Source of the DNA: an uncultured Propionibacteriaceae bacterium
GTDB lineage: Bacteria > Actinomycetota > Actinomycetes > Propionibacteriales > Propionibacteriaceae
Assembly (NCBI GenBank): GCA_945911015.1
Contig: CAMDZW010000002.1
Location: 185,656 to 249,655, forward strand
DNA length: 64,000 nucleotides
Reading direction: 5' to 3'
Shown piece after piece: positions 9,468 to 17,566 of the stretch (positions are counted from its first letter, which is position 1; the number at the start of each line of letters is the position of its first letter). The notes beneath the pieces were generated by a model. The model was not told the origin of the DNA, did no database searches, and saw nothing but the letters and a program-made list of their open reading frames with translations. The translations under genes were made by a program, and so were the position numbers.

Positions 9468-9518
9468 TCGAGATGAGGCCCGTGATCGAGATGAGGCCCG
9501 TGATCCAGATGAGGCCCG
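9465..9518. repeat. 18-bp tandem repeat, three copies, beginning at the pdtaS stop codon
   Basis: Units at 9465-9482, 9483-9500 and 9501-9518; the first two are identical (tgatcgagatgaggcccg) and the third has one change (g to c). Each unit opens with TGA, so the stop codon has been copied with it. Confidence 0.95.
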
Positions 9519-9541
9519 TGAACCGGGTGCGGACACACAAA

Positions 9542-9566
9542 CACCGGGTGCCGACGGCACCCGGTG
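9542..9566 (-). terminator. intrinsic terminator of whiB, probably bidirectional
   Basis: A perfect 11-bp stem (CACCGGGTGCC pairing with GGCACCCGGTG) with a three-base loop, between the converging pdtaS and whiB genes. On the minus strand it is followed by TTTGTGTG. Confidence 0.85.
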
Positions 9567-9578
9567 GATCTCGATGAG

Positions 9579-9830
9579 TCAGGCGGTGCGGATGCGGGAC
9601 CGGGCAGCACGACGCTTCAGCGCACGGCGCTCGTCCTCGCTCATGCCGCCCCACACGCCGTGGTCCTGACCAGCTTCCAGGGCCCACTGCAGGCAGGGTT
9701 CCTTCACCGGGCAACGATTGCAGACCTTCTTGGCCTCTTCGATCTGCAACAGGGCCGGACCCGTGTTGCCGATGGGGAAGAACAGCTCCGGGTCCTCATC
9801 AAGACAAGCGGCCTTGTGGCGCCAATCCAT
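9579..9830 (-). CDS. whiB1: WhiB-family iron-sulfur regulator (WhiB1-like)
   Basis: An 83-residue protein with the four cluster cysteines Cys9, Cys37, Cys40 and Cys46 (C-x27-C-x2-C-x5-C), the G-V-W-G-G turn at about 58-62, and a basic C-terminal tail (K-R-R-A-A-R-S-R) for DNA contact. WhiB1 binds a [4Fe-4S] cluster that reacts with nitric oxide and interacts with the main sigma factor. The ATG at 9830 has an AAGGAG ribosome binding site and a TACGCT -10 box at 9857-9862. Placement beside pdtaS matches the mycobacterial whiB1 locus, which favours WhiB1 over other paralogues. Confidence 0.93.
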   Translation of the reverse strand: MDWRHKAACLDEDPELFFPIGNTGPALLQIEEAKKVCNRCPVKEPCLQWALEAGQDHGVWGGMSEDERRALKRRAARSRIRTA

Positions 9831-9930
9831 ACCGGTATCTCCTTGGTTCGGACTGCAGCGTAGGGTGGTGCTGCAGGTGGTGGTGTCGAGTGAGCTGGTC
9901 GGCACTGACGAATGGTCCCAGGGTGCAGAA

Positions 9931-9947
9931 GAACCATGGTTTGGTTC
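9931..9947. promoter_or_regulatory. inverted repeat upstream of whiB
   Basis: GAACCA (9931-9936) and TGGTTC (9942-9947) form a 6-bp inverted repeat with a five-base centre, about 70 bases upstream of the whiB -10 box. It could be an operator for whiB or for the divergent membrane gene. Nothing else in the 257-base gap stands out. Confidence 0.3.
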
Positions 9948-10087
9948 CGGCTGGTCTACGACCATGCCCAAGTCTGCCTGTAGTCGACCGGTTGCACAAG
10001 AGTGTTGAAACGTTGGCTGGCTCACACAGGTCCACCTTGCTGGACCCGGTGGGAACCCGGTTGCCCGCCGTGGTTGACTTCGGGTCG

Positions 10088-10543
10088 ATGTCCAGCTCAG
10101 CCAATCTTCGTCAGACCATCCTCGGTGAACCCCCGTTGACTCCCGCGCGGGCGCTGATCCCGGCGGCGGTTCTGGCAGCCCTCGAAGGGCTGTTCGGCCT
10201 CGGCTTCGCTGTCTATGCCGCCACTGACTTCCACCCCGACCGAGCCGTGGTCACCGTGGGCACTGTGGTGACGATGGTGGTGTACGCAGTAGCGCTGCTC
10301 GCCGCAGCGCGGGCGGTGTGGCGCCAACGTGGGTGGGCCCGAGCCGTGGTGGTGGCAGCGAATCTGCTGCACCTGCCGATCGCCTGGAGCTTTGTCAGCG
10401 GCGCCGGACAGGGGGCCGAGTGGGGCCCGGTGGCGGCCGGGGTGGCTCTCGGCGTGGTGTCGATTGTGGTGCTGGTGTGCATGTTCTGGCCATCGTCGAT
10501 CCGGGCCTTCGCCAATCCGAACGGCCCGGCCGGTCAACACTGA
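10088..10543 (+). CDS. four-segment membrane protein, function unknown
   Basis: A 151-residue protein with about four hydrophobic segments (roughly residues 20-42, 52-75, 87-104 and 113-133) and no charged motif I recognise. The ATG at 10088 starts M-S-S-S-A-N-L-R-Q-T; longer in-frame starts would add over 60 residues that look non-coding. It converges on galK with a nine-base gap. The family is unassigned. Confidence 0.6.
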   Translation: MSSSANLRQTILGEPPLTPARALIPAAVLAALEGLFGLGFAVYAATDFHPDRAVVTVGTVVTMVVYAVALLAAARAVWRQRGWARAVVVAANLLHLPIAWSFVSGAGQGAEWGPVAAGVALGVVSIVVLVCMFWPSSIRAFANPNGPAGQH

Positions 10544-10552
10544 GGCCAGCTC

Positions 10553-11743
10553 TCAGCGGAGTCGACCGGCGCCGTGGGACGGGGTGGCGATGAACCAGGC
10601 TGGGGCAGCCCAACCACGCTCGGCAAAGGCATCGGAGATGGCCTGAGCGACCAGGTCGCTGGTCCCGACCGGTACGAGGGCGATGATGCAGCCGCCGAAG
10701 CCGCCACCGGTCATCCGGGCACCGATCGCCCCGTGGGCCCGGGCAGTCTCCACTGCGACGTCCACCGTGGGCACGGTGATCTCGAAGTCCTCACGCATGG
10801 ACGTGTGGGACTCGTTGAGCAGGCTGCCCACCGTGGTGAGGTCGCCCTGTCGCAGGGCATCGACCGCGGCCAGCACCCGGGCATCCTCGGTCACGACATG
10901 GCGGACGCGGCGTTGCAGCAGGGGGTCGGCAACGGTTTGCAGGGCCCGATCCAGCTGGTCAAGCGTCACATCCCGCAAGGCGGCGACCCCCAGGATCGTG
11001 GCCGCCTTCTCGCAACTGGCGCGTCGTTCGGCATATTCGCCGTCGACATGGCTGTGCGGAGTGCGGGTGTCGAGGACCAGCATGTCCAGACCGTGGTCCC
11101 CGGGGGCGAAGGGCACCTGCTCGACGGTCAGCGCACGGCAGTCGAAGAACAGCGCATGGCCCTCCCGACACAGGGTGGAGGCCGCCTGGTCCATCAACCC
11201 GGTCGGTGCGCCGACGTAGACATTCTCGGCGCGTCGGGCCAGGACGGCACGGTCCATCAGGTCGATGTCGAGATCAGCCAGGTCGGCCAGGGCGGTGAGG
11301 ACGGCGCACTCCAGAGCTGCCGAGGAGGAGAGCCCGGCTCCAATCGGGACATTGGAGCTGAGGACCAGGTCGGCACCGGGGACGGGATGGCCGGCCTCAC
11401 GCATCGCCCAGACCACTCCGGCGACATAGCCGGCCCACCCGGAATGGGCGCCCGGGGCCAGCTCATCGGCGCCGAACTCGATCGTCTGACCCATGTCGAG
11501 CGCCCGGACCTGCCAGTGCTGGTCCTCGCGGACCGAGGCGGCCACCAACACCCGGTGGGGCAGTGCGAAGGGCATGCAGAAGCCGTCGTTGTAGTCGGTG
11601 TGCTCACCAATCAGATTGACTCGTCCGGGTGCGAACCACACCCCGGTCGGTGTCGCTCCGGTCAGGTCGTGGAAGGCCTGCTGGACCGCACTGCTGGCAT
11701 CGGTCACGGGTGTCGTGTCGGTGAGAGGGGTGGCGTCGTTCAT
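10553..11743 (-). CDS. galK: galactokinase
   Basis: A 396-residue GHMP-superfamily kinase that phosphorylates galactose to galactose-1-phosphate. Motifs: the GalK signature G-R-V-N-L-I-G-E-H-T-D-Y-N near residues 40-52, ATP loop P-I-G-A-G-L-S-S-S-A-A near 133-143, and M-T-G-G-G-F-G-G-C near 347-355. No galT or galE is adjacent, so the gene stands alone, unlike Leloir operons. A TAGACT -10 box lies nine bases before the ATG. The first 15 residues are a Thr/Pro/Asp-rich tail with a loose repeat (T-P-L-T-D, T-P-V-T-D). Confidence 0.95.
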   Translation of the reverse strand: MNDATPLTDTTPVTDASSAVQQAFHDLTGATPTGVWFAPGRVNLIGEHTDYNDGFCMPFALPHRVLVAASVREDQHWQVRALDMGQTIEFGADELAPGAHSGWAGYVAGVVWAMREAGHPVPGADLVLSSNVPIGAGLSSSAALECAVLTALADLADLDIDLMDRAVLARRAENVYVGAPTGLMDQAASTLCREGHALFFDCRALTVEQVPFAPGDHGLDMLVLDTRTPHSHVDGEYAERRASCEKAATILGVAALRDVTLDQLDRALQTVADPLLQRRVRHVVTEDARVLAAVDALRQGDLTTVGSLLNESHTSMREDFEITVPTVDVAVETARAHGAIGARMTGGGFGGCIIALVPVGTSDLVAQAISDAFAERGWAAPAWFIATPSHGAGRLR

Positions 11744-11752
11744 GGTGGGGCG

Positions 11753-11758
11753 AGTCTA
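11753..11758 (-). promoter_or_regulatory. -10 box (TAGACT) of galK
   Basis: TAGACT on the minus strand, nine bases from the galK ATG; the leader would be only two or three bases. Confidence 0.4.
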
Positions 11759-11806
11759 TCGGCGGGTTCGTGGTGTCGGCCGCACCCGTGATGGGCCGGT
11801 CGGGGA

Positions 11807-12307
11807 GTGAGATGGTTGAATGCGCCGGTGGACAACAACTGGCTCAACATCGGCTTCGTCGAACCGCGCATCCCGCAGAACACGGGCAACGCCATCCGAT
11901 TGTCGGCGGTCACCGGTGTGATGCTCCACCTGGTCGCACCGCTCGGCTTCAGTCTCGACGAGGCCCGGGTGCGGCGGGCGGGTCTGGACTATCACGACAT
12001 GGCTCGGGTCTCGGTCCATCCCGATCTGGACGCATTGCTCGACGGCGTTGCGCCGGATGCCTCGGTCCATGCCTTCACCGCCCACGCCCAGAAGTGGCAC
12101 ACCCAGGTCGACTACCGCCCCGGAGATCTGCTCCTGTTCGGCCCGGAGCCGACCGGACTGTCCGACGAGGTGCTGGCCGATCCGCGAATCACTGAGCGGA
12201 TCCGGATCCCGATGCTGCCCTCGCGTCGATCGTTGAACCTGGCCAACTCTGCTTCGATCGCGATCTACGAGGCGGCTCGGCAGCTCGGTTTCGACGGTTT
12301 CTGCTGA
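11807..12307 (+). CDS. trmL: tRNA (cytidine(34)-2'-O)-methyltransferase TrmL
   Basis: A 166-residue SPOUT methyltransferase. It carries N-I-G-F-V-E-P-R-I-P-Q-N-T-G-N-A-I-R at the N-terminus, L-L-L-F-G-P-E-P-T-G-L-S in the middle, and the knotted C-terminal I-P-M-L-P-S-R-R-S-L-N-L-A-N-S-A motif. TrmL methylates the wobble ribose of tRNA-Leu species in other bacteria. I used the GTG at 11807; a TTG at 11816 and a GTG at 11828 remain possible because no clear ribosome binding site decides. It is divergent from galK. Confidence 0.9.
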   Translation: MRWLNAPVDNNWLNIGFVEPRIPQNTGNAIRLSAVTGVMLHLVAPLGFSLDEARVRRAGLDYHDMARVSVHPDLDALLDGVAPDASVHAFTAHAQKWHTQVDYRPGDLLLFGPEPTGLSDEVLADPRITERIRIPMLPSRRSLNLANSASIAIYEAARQLGFDGFC

Positions 12308-12325
12308 ACAGGTCCGCCTACGGTG

Positions 12326-12655
12326 TCAGGACGGCAGGGCTCGTTCCCACTCGGCGGCCCAGCTGACCGGATCGACCCGACAGCTGGTGATCGCACAACC
12401 ACGGCCATTGGCCTTCACCACGATGCCCTCGGCTGTCCAGTGGTCGCGTGCTCGGGCCAGCAGCGGAGCAGGAAGGTCCCCGACATGGTTGGTGACCCGC
12501 CACCAGGGGACTGCTGCCCCATGGTGGCGCAGGATGGTCCCGGCCTGACGTGGACCGATCCCGACCAGCCCGGCGACGTCCCCGTAGGTCGCCACCTGGC
12601 CGGCCGGGATCAGTTCGACAGCGACGAGCACTTGCTCGACCAGCCAGTCGTCCAT
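12326..12655 (-). CDS. alkyltransferase-like protein (ATL), MGMT fold without catalytic Cys
   Basis: A 109-residue protein equivalent to the DNA-binding domain of O6-alkylguanine-DNA methyltransferase. The helix-turn-helix segment (I-P-A-G-Q-V-A-T-Y-G-D-V-A near residues 16-28) is intact. The active-site P-C-H-R-V of true methyltransferases is P-W-W-R-V here, with Trp51 in the Cys position. ATLs bind O6-alkylguanine and pass it to nucleotide excision repair instead of removing the alkyl group. Being a normal-length ATL, it is not a decayed gene. It ends 18 bases after the trmL stop and lies downstream of nothing obvious on its own strand. Confidence 0.88.
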   Translation of the reverse strand: MDDWLVEQVLVAVELIPAGQVATYGDVAGLVGIGPRQAGTILRHHGAAVPWWRVTNHVGDLPAPLLARARDHWTAEGIVVKANGRGCAITSCRVDPVSWAAEWERALPS

Positions 12656-12686
12656 GTGGCCTCAGCCAGCCCGTTCGTCCTCGGCC

Positions 12687-15600
12687 TCAGAGGGCCAGTG
12701 CCCGGTCGACCAGATCGATCTGCTGGGCTTCGTGAACCTTGCCCGAACCGGTCGACGGTGCAGCTGCAGCTGGTCGGGTGATCGGCACGATCGGCTTGAC
12801 CACGGCATCGACCTCGGCCAGAGCTTCTGGCAGGTTGAGCGCGATGTGAGGCCAGGCTCCCTGGTTCTTCGGCTCCTCCTGGACCCAGTGGACCTTGTCG
12901 AGGTGGCTGTACGGCGACAGCGCGGCAGCGATCTCTGCCGCCGGCAACGGGTAGAGCAACTCGACCGGCAGGATCGCGATGCGACCCTCCAGTCCTTCGC
13001 GCTCACGGGCCCGGACGAGATCCCAACGGACCTTGCCCGAGGTCAGCAGGACCTTCTCGACCTGATTCGGGCCGGTCACGGTCGGATCCGACAGGACCGG
13101 ATCGAAGGTGCCCTCGGTGAACTCGTACGGCTCGGAGACGGCCAGCTTGTTGCGCAGCATCGACTTCGGGGTCATCACGATCAGCGGATGGTGGTCACCG
13201 CCGAGTGCTTGAGTGCGCAACAGATGGAAGTAGCTGGCCGGTGTGGACGGTGCCGCGACGCGGATCGCGTCCTCGGCCGCCAGCTGCAGCCATCGCTCGA
13301 GGCGGGCCGACGAGTGGTCCGGTCCCTGGCCTTCGTACCCGTGGGGGAGCAGCAGGACCACTCCCGACTTCTGGGTCCACTTGGCCTGACCGGCGGAGAT
13401 GAACTCGTCGGCGATGATCTGGGCACCGTTGGCGAAGTCGCCGAACTGGGCCTCCCACATCACTAGGGCGTCAGGTCGGGCCACGGAATAGCCGTACTCG
13501 AAGCCCATCGCCGCGTACTCACTGAGCAACGAGTCGAAGACGTGGAACTTTCCCTGCTGCTCCTGGATGTGCTTCAGCGGCACCCAGGCCTCGCCGGTGG
13601 CATGGTCGACGACGGCGGCAAACCGCTGGACGAAGGTGCCACGTCGGCTGTCCTGACCGGTCAGCCGGACCGGGCGGCCCTCGGACAGGAGCGAACCAAT
13701 GGCCAAGATCTCGGCAGTCGCCCAGTCGATGTTGCCCTGACTGATCGCCGCCGACCGGCGCTGCAGCTGTGGCAACACCTTCGGGTGGACGGTGAACCCC
13801 TCGGGCACATTGGTGTGGGCGTCGGCGATCGCCTTCATGGTTTCGAGCGAAATGGCGGTGCCATGGTCAGCGCCGGCCTTGACCGGGTAGTCGGGAACCT
13901 TCGCATAGTCCGGGTCGGTTGCCTCGGCGCCCTGACGGACCTCCTCGAAGACATCCTCGAGGCGCTTCTGGAACCGCTGGAAGACGTGCTCGGCATCCTC
14001 CACCGAGATGTCACCACGGCCGATCAGGGCTTCGGTGTAGAGCTTGCGCACCGAACGCTTCTTCTCGATCAGCTTGTACATCAGCGGCTGGGTGAACGAC
14101 GGGTCGTCGCCCTCGTTGTGGCCGCGACGGCGGTAGCAGATCAGGTCGATCACGACGTCCTTGTTGAACTCCTGCTGGAACTCGAAGGCCAGTCGTGCCA
14201 CTCGGACACAGGACTCGGGATCGTCGCCGTTCACATGGAAGATCGGCGCACCCACCGCGCGGGCGACGTCGGTGCAGTACAGCGACGACCGCGACTCGGT
14301 CGGGGAGGTGGTGAAACCCACCTGGTTGTTGATGACCAGGTGGATGGTGCCGCCGGTGCGGTACCCGCGCAGCTGCGACAGGGCCAGGGTCTCCGAGACC
14401 ACACCCTGTCCGGCGAAGGCCGCATCGCCGTGCACCAGCAGGGGCAGCACCGGGAACTCGGTGCCCCGGTTCAGGATGTCCTGCTTGGCCCGGGCAATGC
14501 CCTCGAGCACCGGGTTGACGGCCTCGAGGTGGCTCGGGTTGGCGGCGACCGAGGTCTTCACCGTGGCGCCGGACAGGGCGGTGAACTGCCCCTCGGCCCC
14601 CAGGTGGTACTTCACATCGCCCGAACCCTGCACCGACCGGGGATCGATGTTGCCCTCGAACTCCTGGAAGATTTGGCCGTACGACTTGCCCACGATGTTG
14701 GCCAACACATTGAGCCGCCCACGGTGGGGCATACCGATGCAGACCTCTTCGAGCCCGGCGTTGGCTGCCTGCTCGCAGATCTCGTCGAGCACCACGATGC
14801 CGGACTCGCCGCCCTCCATGGAGAACCGCTTCTGGCCGACGAACTTGGTCTGCAGGAAGGTCTCGAACAGCTCGGCCTCGCTGAGCTTGTCCAAGATCCG
14901 CAGGTGCTCCTCACGAGGTAGTGACTCGTGAGGACGCTCGACCCGTTCCTGGATCCACTCCCGCTGTTCGTGGTCGAGGATGTGCATGTACTCGATGCCG
15001 GTGGAGCGACAGTAGGAGTCACGCAGGATGCCCAAGATCTTGCGCAGCGGCAGCAGCTTCCCCTTGCCGAAGGAACCGGTCGCGAAATTGCGATCCAGAT
15101 CCCACAAGGTCAGGCCGTGGGTCTGCACATCGAGATCGTGATGGGTCCGCTGGTGGTATTCCAGCGGATCGGTGTCGGCCATCAGGTGACCGCTGGTGCG
15201 GTAGGCGTTGATGAGCTCCATCACCCGCGCCTGCTTGCCGATCTGGTTCTCGTGGTGATCGGTGGTGTCGGTCGCCCACCGGATCGGCTCGTACGGGATC
15301 CGCAGTGCGCGGAAGATCTCGTCGTAGAAGCCGTCCTCGCCGAGCAGGATCTTGTGCAGGACGGAGAGGAACTCGCCCGAGACAGCACCCTGGATGATGC
15401 GGTGGTCATAGGTCGAGGTCAAGGTCATGACCTTGGCGACCGACATCTCGCTGAGCCGCTCCGGATCCGAGCCCTGGAACTCCGGGGGATAGTCCATCGA
15501 ACCGACGCCGATGATGGCGCCCTGACCGTTCATCAGTCGAGCGACCGAATGGTTGGTGCCGATCGTGCCCGGGTTGGTGAGGGTGATCGTGGTGCCGGCG

Positions 15601-16457
15601 AAGTCGTCGAGGGTGAGCTTGTTGGCCCGGGCCCGCCGTACGACATCCTCATAGGCCGCCCAGAACTGGGCGAAATCCAGATCTTCACAGGCCTTGATGT
15701 TGGGCACCAGCAGTTGCCGGGTGCCGTCGGGCTTGGCCATGTCGATCGCCAGGCCCAGGTTGACGTGGGCCGGGATGACCAGGTTGGGCTTGCCGTCGAT
15801 CTCGGTGTACCCGTTGTTCATGGCCGGCACCTTCGCCAGGGCCTTGACCATGGCGTAGCCGATCAGGTGGGTGTAGGACACCTTGCCGCCGCGAGCGCGC
15901 TTGAGGTGGTTGTTGATCACGACCCGCTGGTCGATGATCAACTTGACCGGCAACGAACGCACACTGGTGGCGGTGGGGATCGTTAACGACAGATCCATGT
16001 TCTTGGCGGTCCGCAGGGCCGGACCCTTCAACACCTTGTTCTCGGTGTGGTCGGGCGAGGTCTCGGGACGGACTGACGGATTCGGCGGGTCGGCGGGGAC
16101 ACCACCGCTGGCGCCCGGCTTGGTCGGACGGGACTCCTTGACCTCGTGCGGCCGCTCGACGGTCGGACGGGTACGAGCCGTCGGCTTCGGTGCGTCCGCC
16201 GGCACCGGGGCGCCCTCGGCCTTCGGAGCCGGTGCCGGGCCGGGCGTGTTGGGGGCCGGGTTCTTCACCTTCGCCTCGTCCCGTGCGGGCGCGGCCGTAC
16301 CGTTGTTCCCGTGCTTGGCGAAGTAGTCACGCCAGGTCGGGTCGACAGACTCGGGGTTCGCCCGGTACTTGTCGTACATTTCGTCAATGAGCCAGTCGTT
16401 CGGACCGAAGTCGACTGCTTCAGAAGAACCGGGTGTTCTTGGCTCGGGCGCCACCAT
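12687..16457 (-). CDS. kgd: multifunctional 2-oxoglutarate decarboxylase/dehydrogenase (KGD, SucA-like)
   Basis: A 1256-residue actinobacterial-type fusion that acts on 2-oxoglutarate in the TCA cycle. Residues 1-50 are the E1-type N-terminal helix region (W-L-I-D-E-M-Y-D-K-Y). Residues 51-150 are a Pro/Ala/Lys linker. About 150-395 is an acyltransferase domain with S-T-Y-D-H-R-I-I-Q-G, the E2 catalytic His motif, but no lipoyl domain. The rest is a thiamine-diphosphate E1 (M-P-H-R-G-R-L-N-V-L, G-D-A-A-F-A-G-Q-G-V). Mycobacterial KGD is about 1230 residues and is controlled by the FHA protein GarA; garA is not in the window. It lies 14 bases after the stop of the GlcNAc kinase gene on the same strand, with a possible TAGCCT -10 box at 16512-16517. 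Confidence 0.96.
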   Translation of the reverse strand: MVAPEPRTPGSSEAVDFGPNDWLIDEMYDKYRANPESVDPTWRDYFAKHGNNGTAAPARDEAKVKNPAPNTPGPAPAPKAEGAPVPADAPKPTARTRPTVERPHEVKESRPTKPGASGGVPADPPNPSVRPETSPDHTENKVLKGPALRTAKNMDLSLTIPTATSVRSLPVKLIIDQRVVINNHLKRARGGKVSYTHLIGYAMVKALAKVPAMNNGYTEIDGKPNLVIPAHVNLGLAIDMAKPDGTRQLLVPNIKACEDLDFAQFWAAYEDVVRRARANKLTLDDFAGTTITLTNPGTIGTNHSVARLMNGQGAIIGVGSMDYPPEFQGSDPERLSEMSVAKVMTLTSTYDHRIIQGAVSGEFLSVLHKILLGEDGFYDEIFRALRIPYEPIRWATDTTDHHENQIGKQARVMELINAYRTSGHLMADTDPLEYHQRTHHDLDVQTHGLTLWDLDRNFATGSFGKGKLLPLRKILGILRDSYCRSTGIEYMHILDHEQREWIQERVERPHESLPREEHLRILDKLSEAELFETFLQTKFVGQKRFSMEGGESGIVVLDEICEQAANAGLEEVCIGMPHRGRLNVLANIVGKSYGQIFQEFEGNIDPRSVQGSGDVKYHLGAEGQFTALSGATVKTSVAANPSHLEAVNPVLEGIARAKQDILNRGTEFPVLPLLVHGDAAFAGQGVVSETLALSQLRGYRTGGTIHLVINNQVGFTTSPTESRSSLYCTDVARAVGAPIFHVNGDDPESCVRVARLAFEFQQEFNKDVVIDLICYRRRGHNEGDDPSFTQPLMYKLIEKKRSVRKLYTEALIGRGDISVEDAEHVFQRFQKRLEDVFEEVRQGAEATDPDYAKVPDYPVKAGADHGTAISLETMKAIADAHTNVPEGFTVHPKVLPQLQRRSAAISQGNIDWATAEILAIGSLLSEGRPVRLTGQDSRRGTFVQRFAAVVDHATGEAWVPLKHIQEQQGKFHVFDSLLSEYAAMGFEYGYSVARPDALVMWEAQFGDFANGAQIIADEFISAGQAKWTQKSGVVLLLPHGYEGQGPDHSSARLERWLQLAAEDAIRVAAPSTPASYFHLLRTQALGGDHHPLIVMTPKSMLRNKLAVSEPYEFTEGTFDPVLSDPTVTGPNQVEKVLLTSGKVRWDLVRAREREGLEGRIAILPVELLYPLPAAEIAAALSPYSHLDKVHWVQEEPKNQGAWPHIALNLPEALAEVDAVVKPIVPITRPAAAAPSTGSGKVHEAQQIDLVDRALAL

Positions 16458-16471
16458 TCCTACTTCCGTGG

Positions 16472-17509
16472 TCAGGTCTCTATGTGAGGAGTTCTCCTCC
16501 GACGATCACCTAGGCTACCCAACAGCGCAGACCACTGTCGCGCTGGTCCCCCCGTGTCGCGCAGGCGAGTTGCCGATGCCAGCCACAGTGCCCCTGCCAA
16601 GCCGTCCCCAGCCTGGTGGACCGACTGGAATCCAAGGGTCCCCAGGCGTTCCCGAACCGCTTCGGACAAGGGTCCGTTCCCGGTCACCAGGGAGCCGGCG
16701 AGCACGATCGGCAGATCGCGTCGTTCGCCCGACAGTTCCTGGACCCGAGCGGTGATGACCCGGGCTGCGCGGTCGAGGATCGCGGCTGCCGTCGGGTCGG
16801 GCAGGGCGCGGCTCACCACTGGTGCCAGCTCGGACAGGGCACGGGGGGTCCGGGCGTAGCACTGCGCGATCGTCGAGGCCAGATCGCTCGTGCCGAGCTC
16901 AGTCATCACGGCGCGGGTCACCGGCCCGGGTTCGACTCCCCGTTCGAGCTCGGACAGTGCCGCCCGTACGGCCTCGCGTCCCAGCCACCAGCCCGATCCC
17001 TCATCGCCGAGCAACCAGCCCCAGGCATCGCGACGGGCCAGCTGTGTGCCGTGATCGATCTCGACTGCACCCGATCCCGTACCGGCGATTGTCACGATGC
17101 CGTGGGGCTGCCAGGTCCCGGAGGCGTAGGCCACGGCGAGGTCGGAGACCAACCGGGTGCGGGCGCCGTCGGGCCCCATCACGTGGTCGACGAAGGAGTC
17201 GGCGGTCTCACGATGGAGTGTGGTCACTCCTGCCAGCCCCAACACTGCTGCCACAATGGAACCATCGGAGGGATCCGGGATCCGGGCGGCGGCTCGGGCC
17301 TCGGCCACCACGGACCGGACGACAGCACCACTGGCGTCCAGCCCGATGGCGGCCGGATTGCCGGCTCCACCGGTCGCGACGGCGACCACTTCCCCGGAGG
17401 TGGTCGCGATCGCGACCCGGGTCGAGGTCCCCCCGATGTCTGCCCCCAGGACGAACCCAGGAGACGCCGAGGGTTTGGGGGAGAAGGTCGCGTTCGGCAC
17501 AGGATCCAC
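16472..17509 (-). CDS. N-acetylglucosamine kinase-like, BadF/BadG/BcrA/BcrD ATPase family
   Basis: A 345-residue ASKHA-fold sugar kinase. The phosphate-1 loop G-A-D-I-G-G-T-S-T-R lies near residues 24-33, the adenosine region I-A-G-T-G-S-G-A near 140-147, and an R-x-D-A-W-G-W-L-L-G-D-E-G-S-G-W segment near 160-175 is typical of the BadF/GlcNAc kinase type. The proposed GTG start (17509) has GGAGG 13 bases upstream, rather far; a second GTG at 17500 is possible, so the start is uncertain. It is divergent from a sugar-binding lipoprotein gene, which supports an amino-sugar role, but the substrate is inference. Confidence 0.8.
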   Translation of the reverse strand: MDPVPNATFSPKPSASPGFVLGADIGGTSTRVAIATTSGEVVAVATGGAGNPAAIGLDASGAVVRSVVAEARAAARIPDPSDGSIVAAVLGLAGVTTLHRETADSFVDHVMGPDGARTRLVSDLAVAYASGTWQPHGIVTIAGTGSGAVEIDHGTQLARRDAWGWLLGDEGSGWWLGREAVRAALSELERGVEPGPVTRAVMTELGTSDLASTIAQCYARTPRALSELAPVVSRALPDPTAAAILDRAARVITARVQELSGERRDLPIVLAGSLVTGNGPLSEAVRERLGTLGFQSVHQAGDGLAGALWLASATRLRDTGGPARQWSALLGSLGDRRRRTPHIET

Positions 17510-17566
17510 CTGCTGATCATGACCTCCGATTGAGGATTTGGCCACCCAGTCTGTCGAGGAGCCCCG

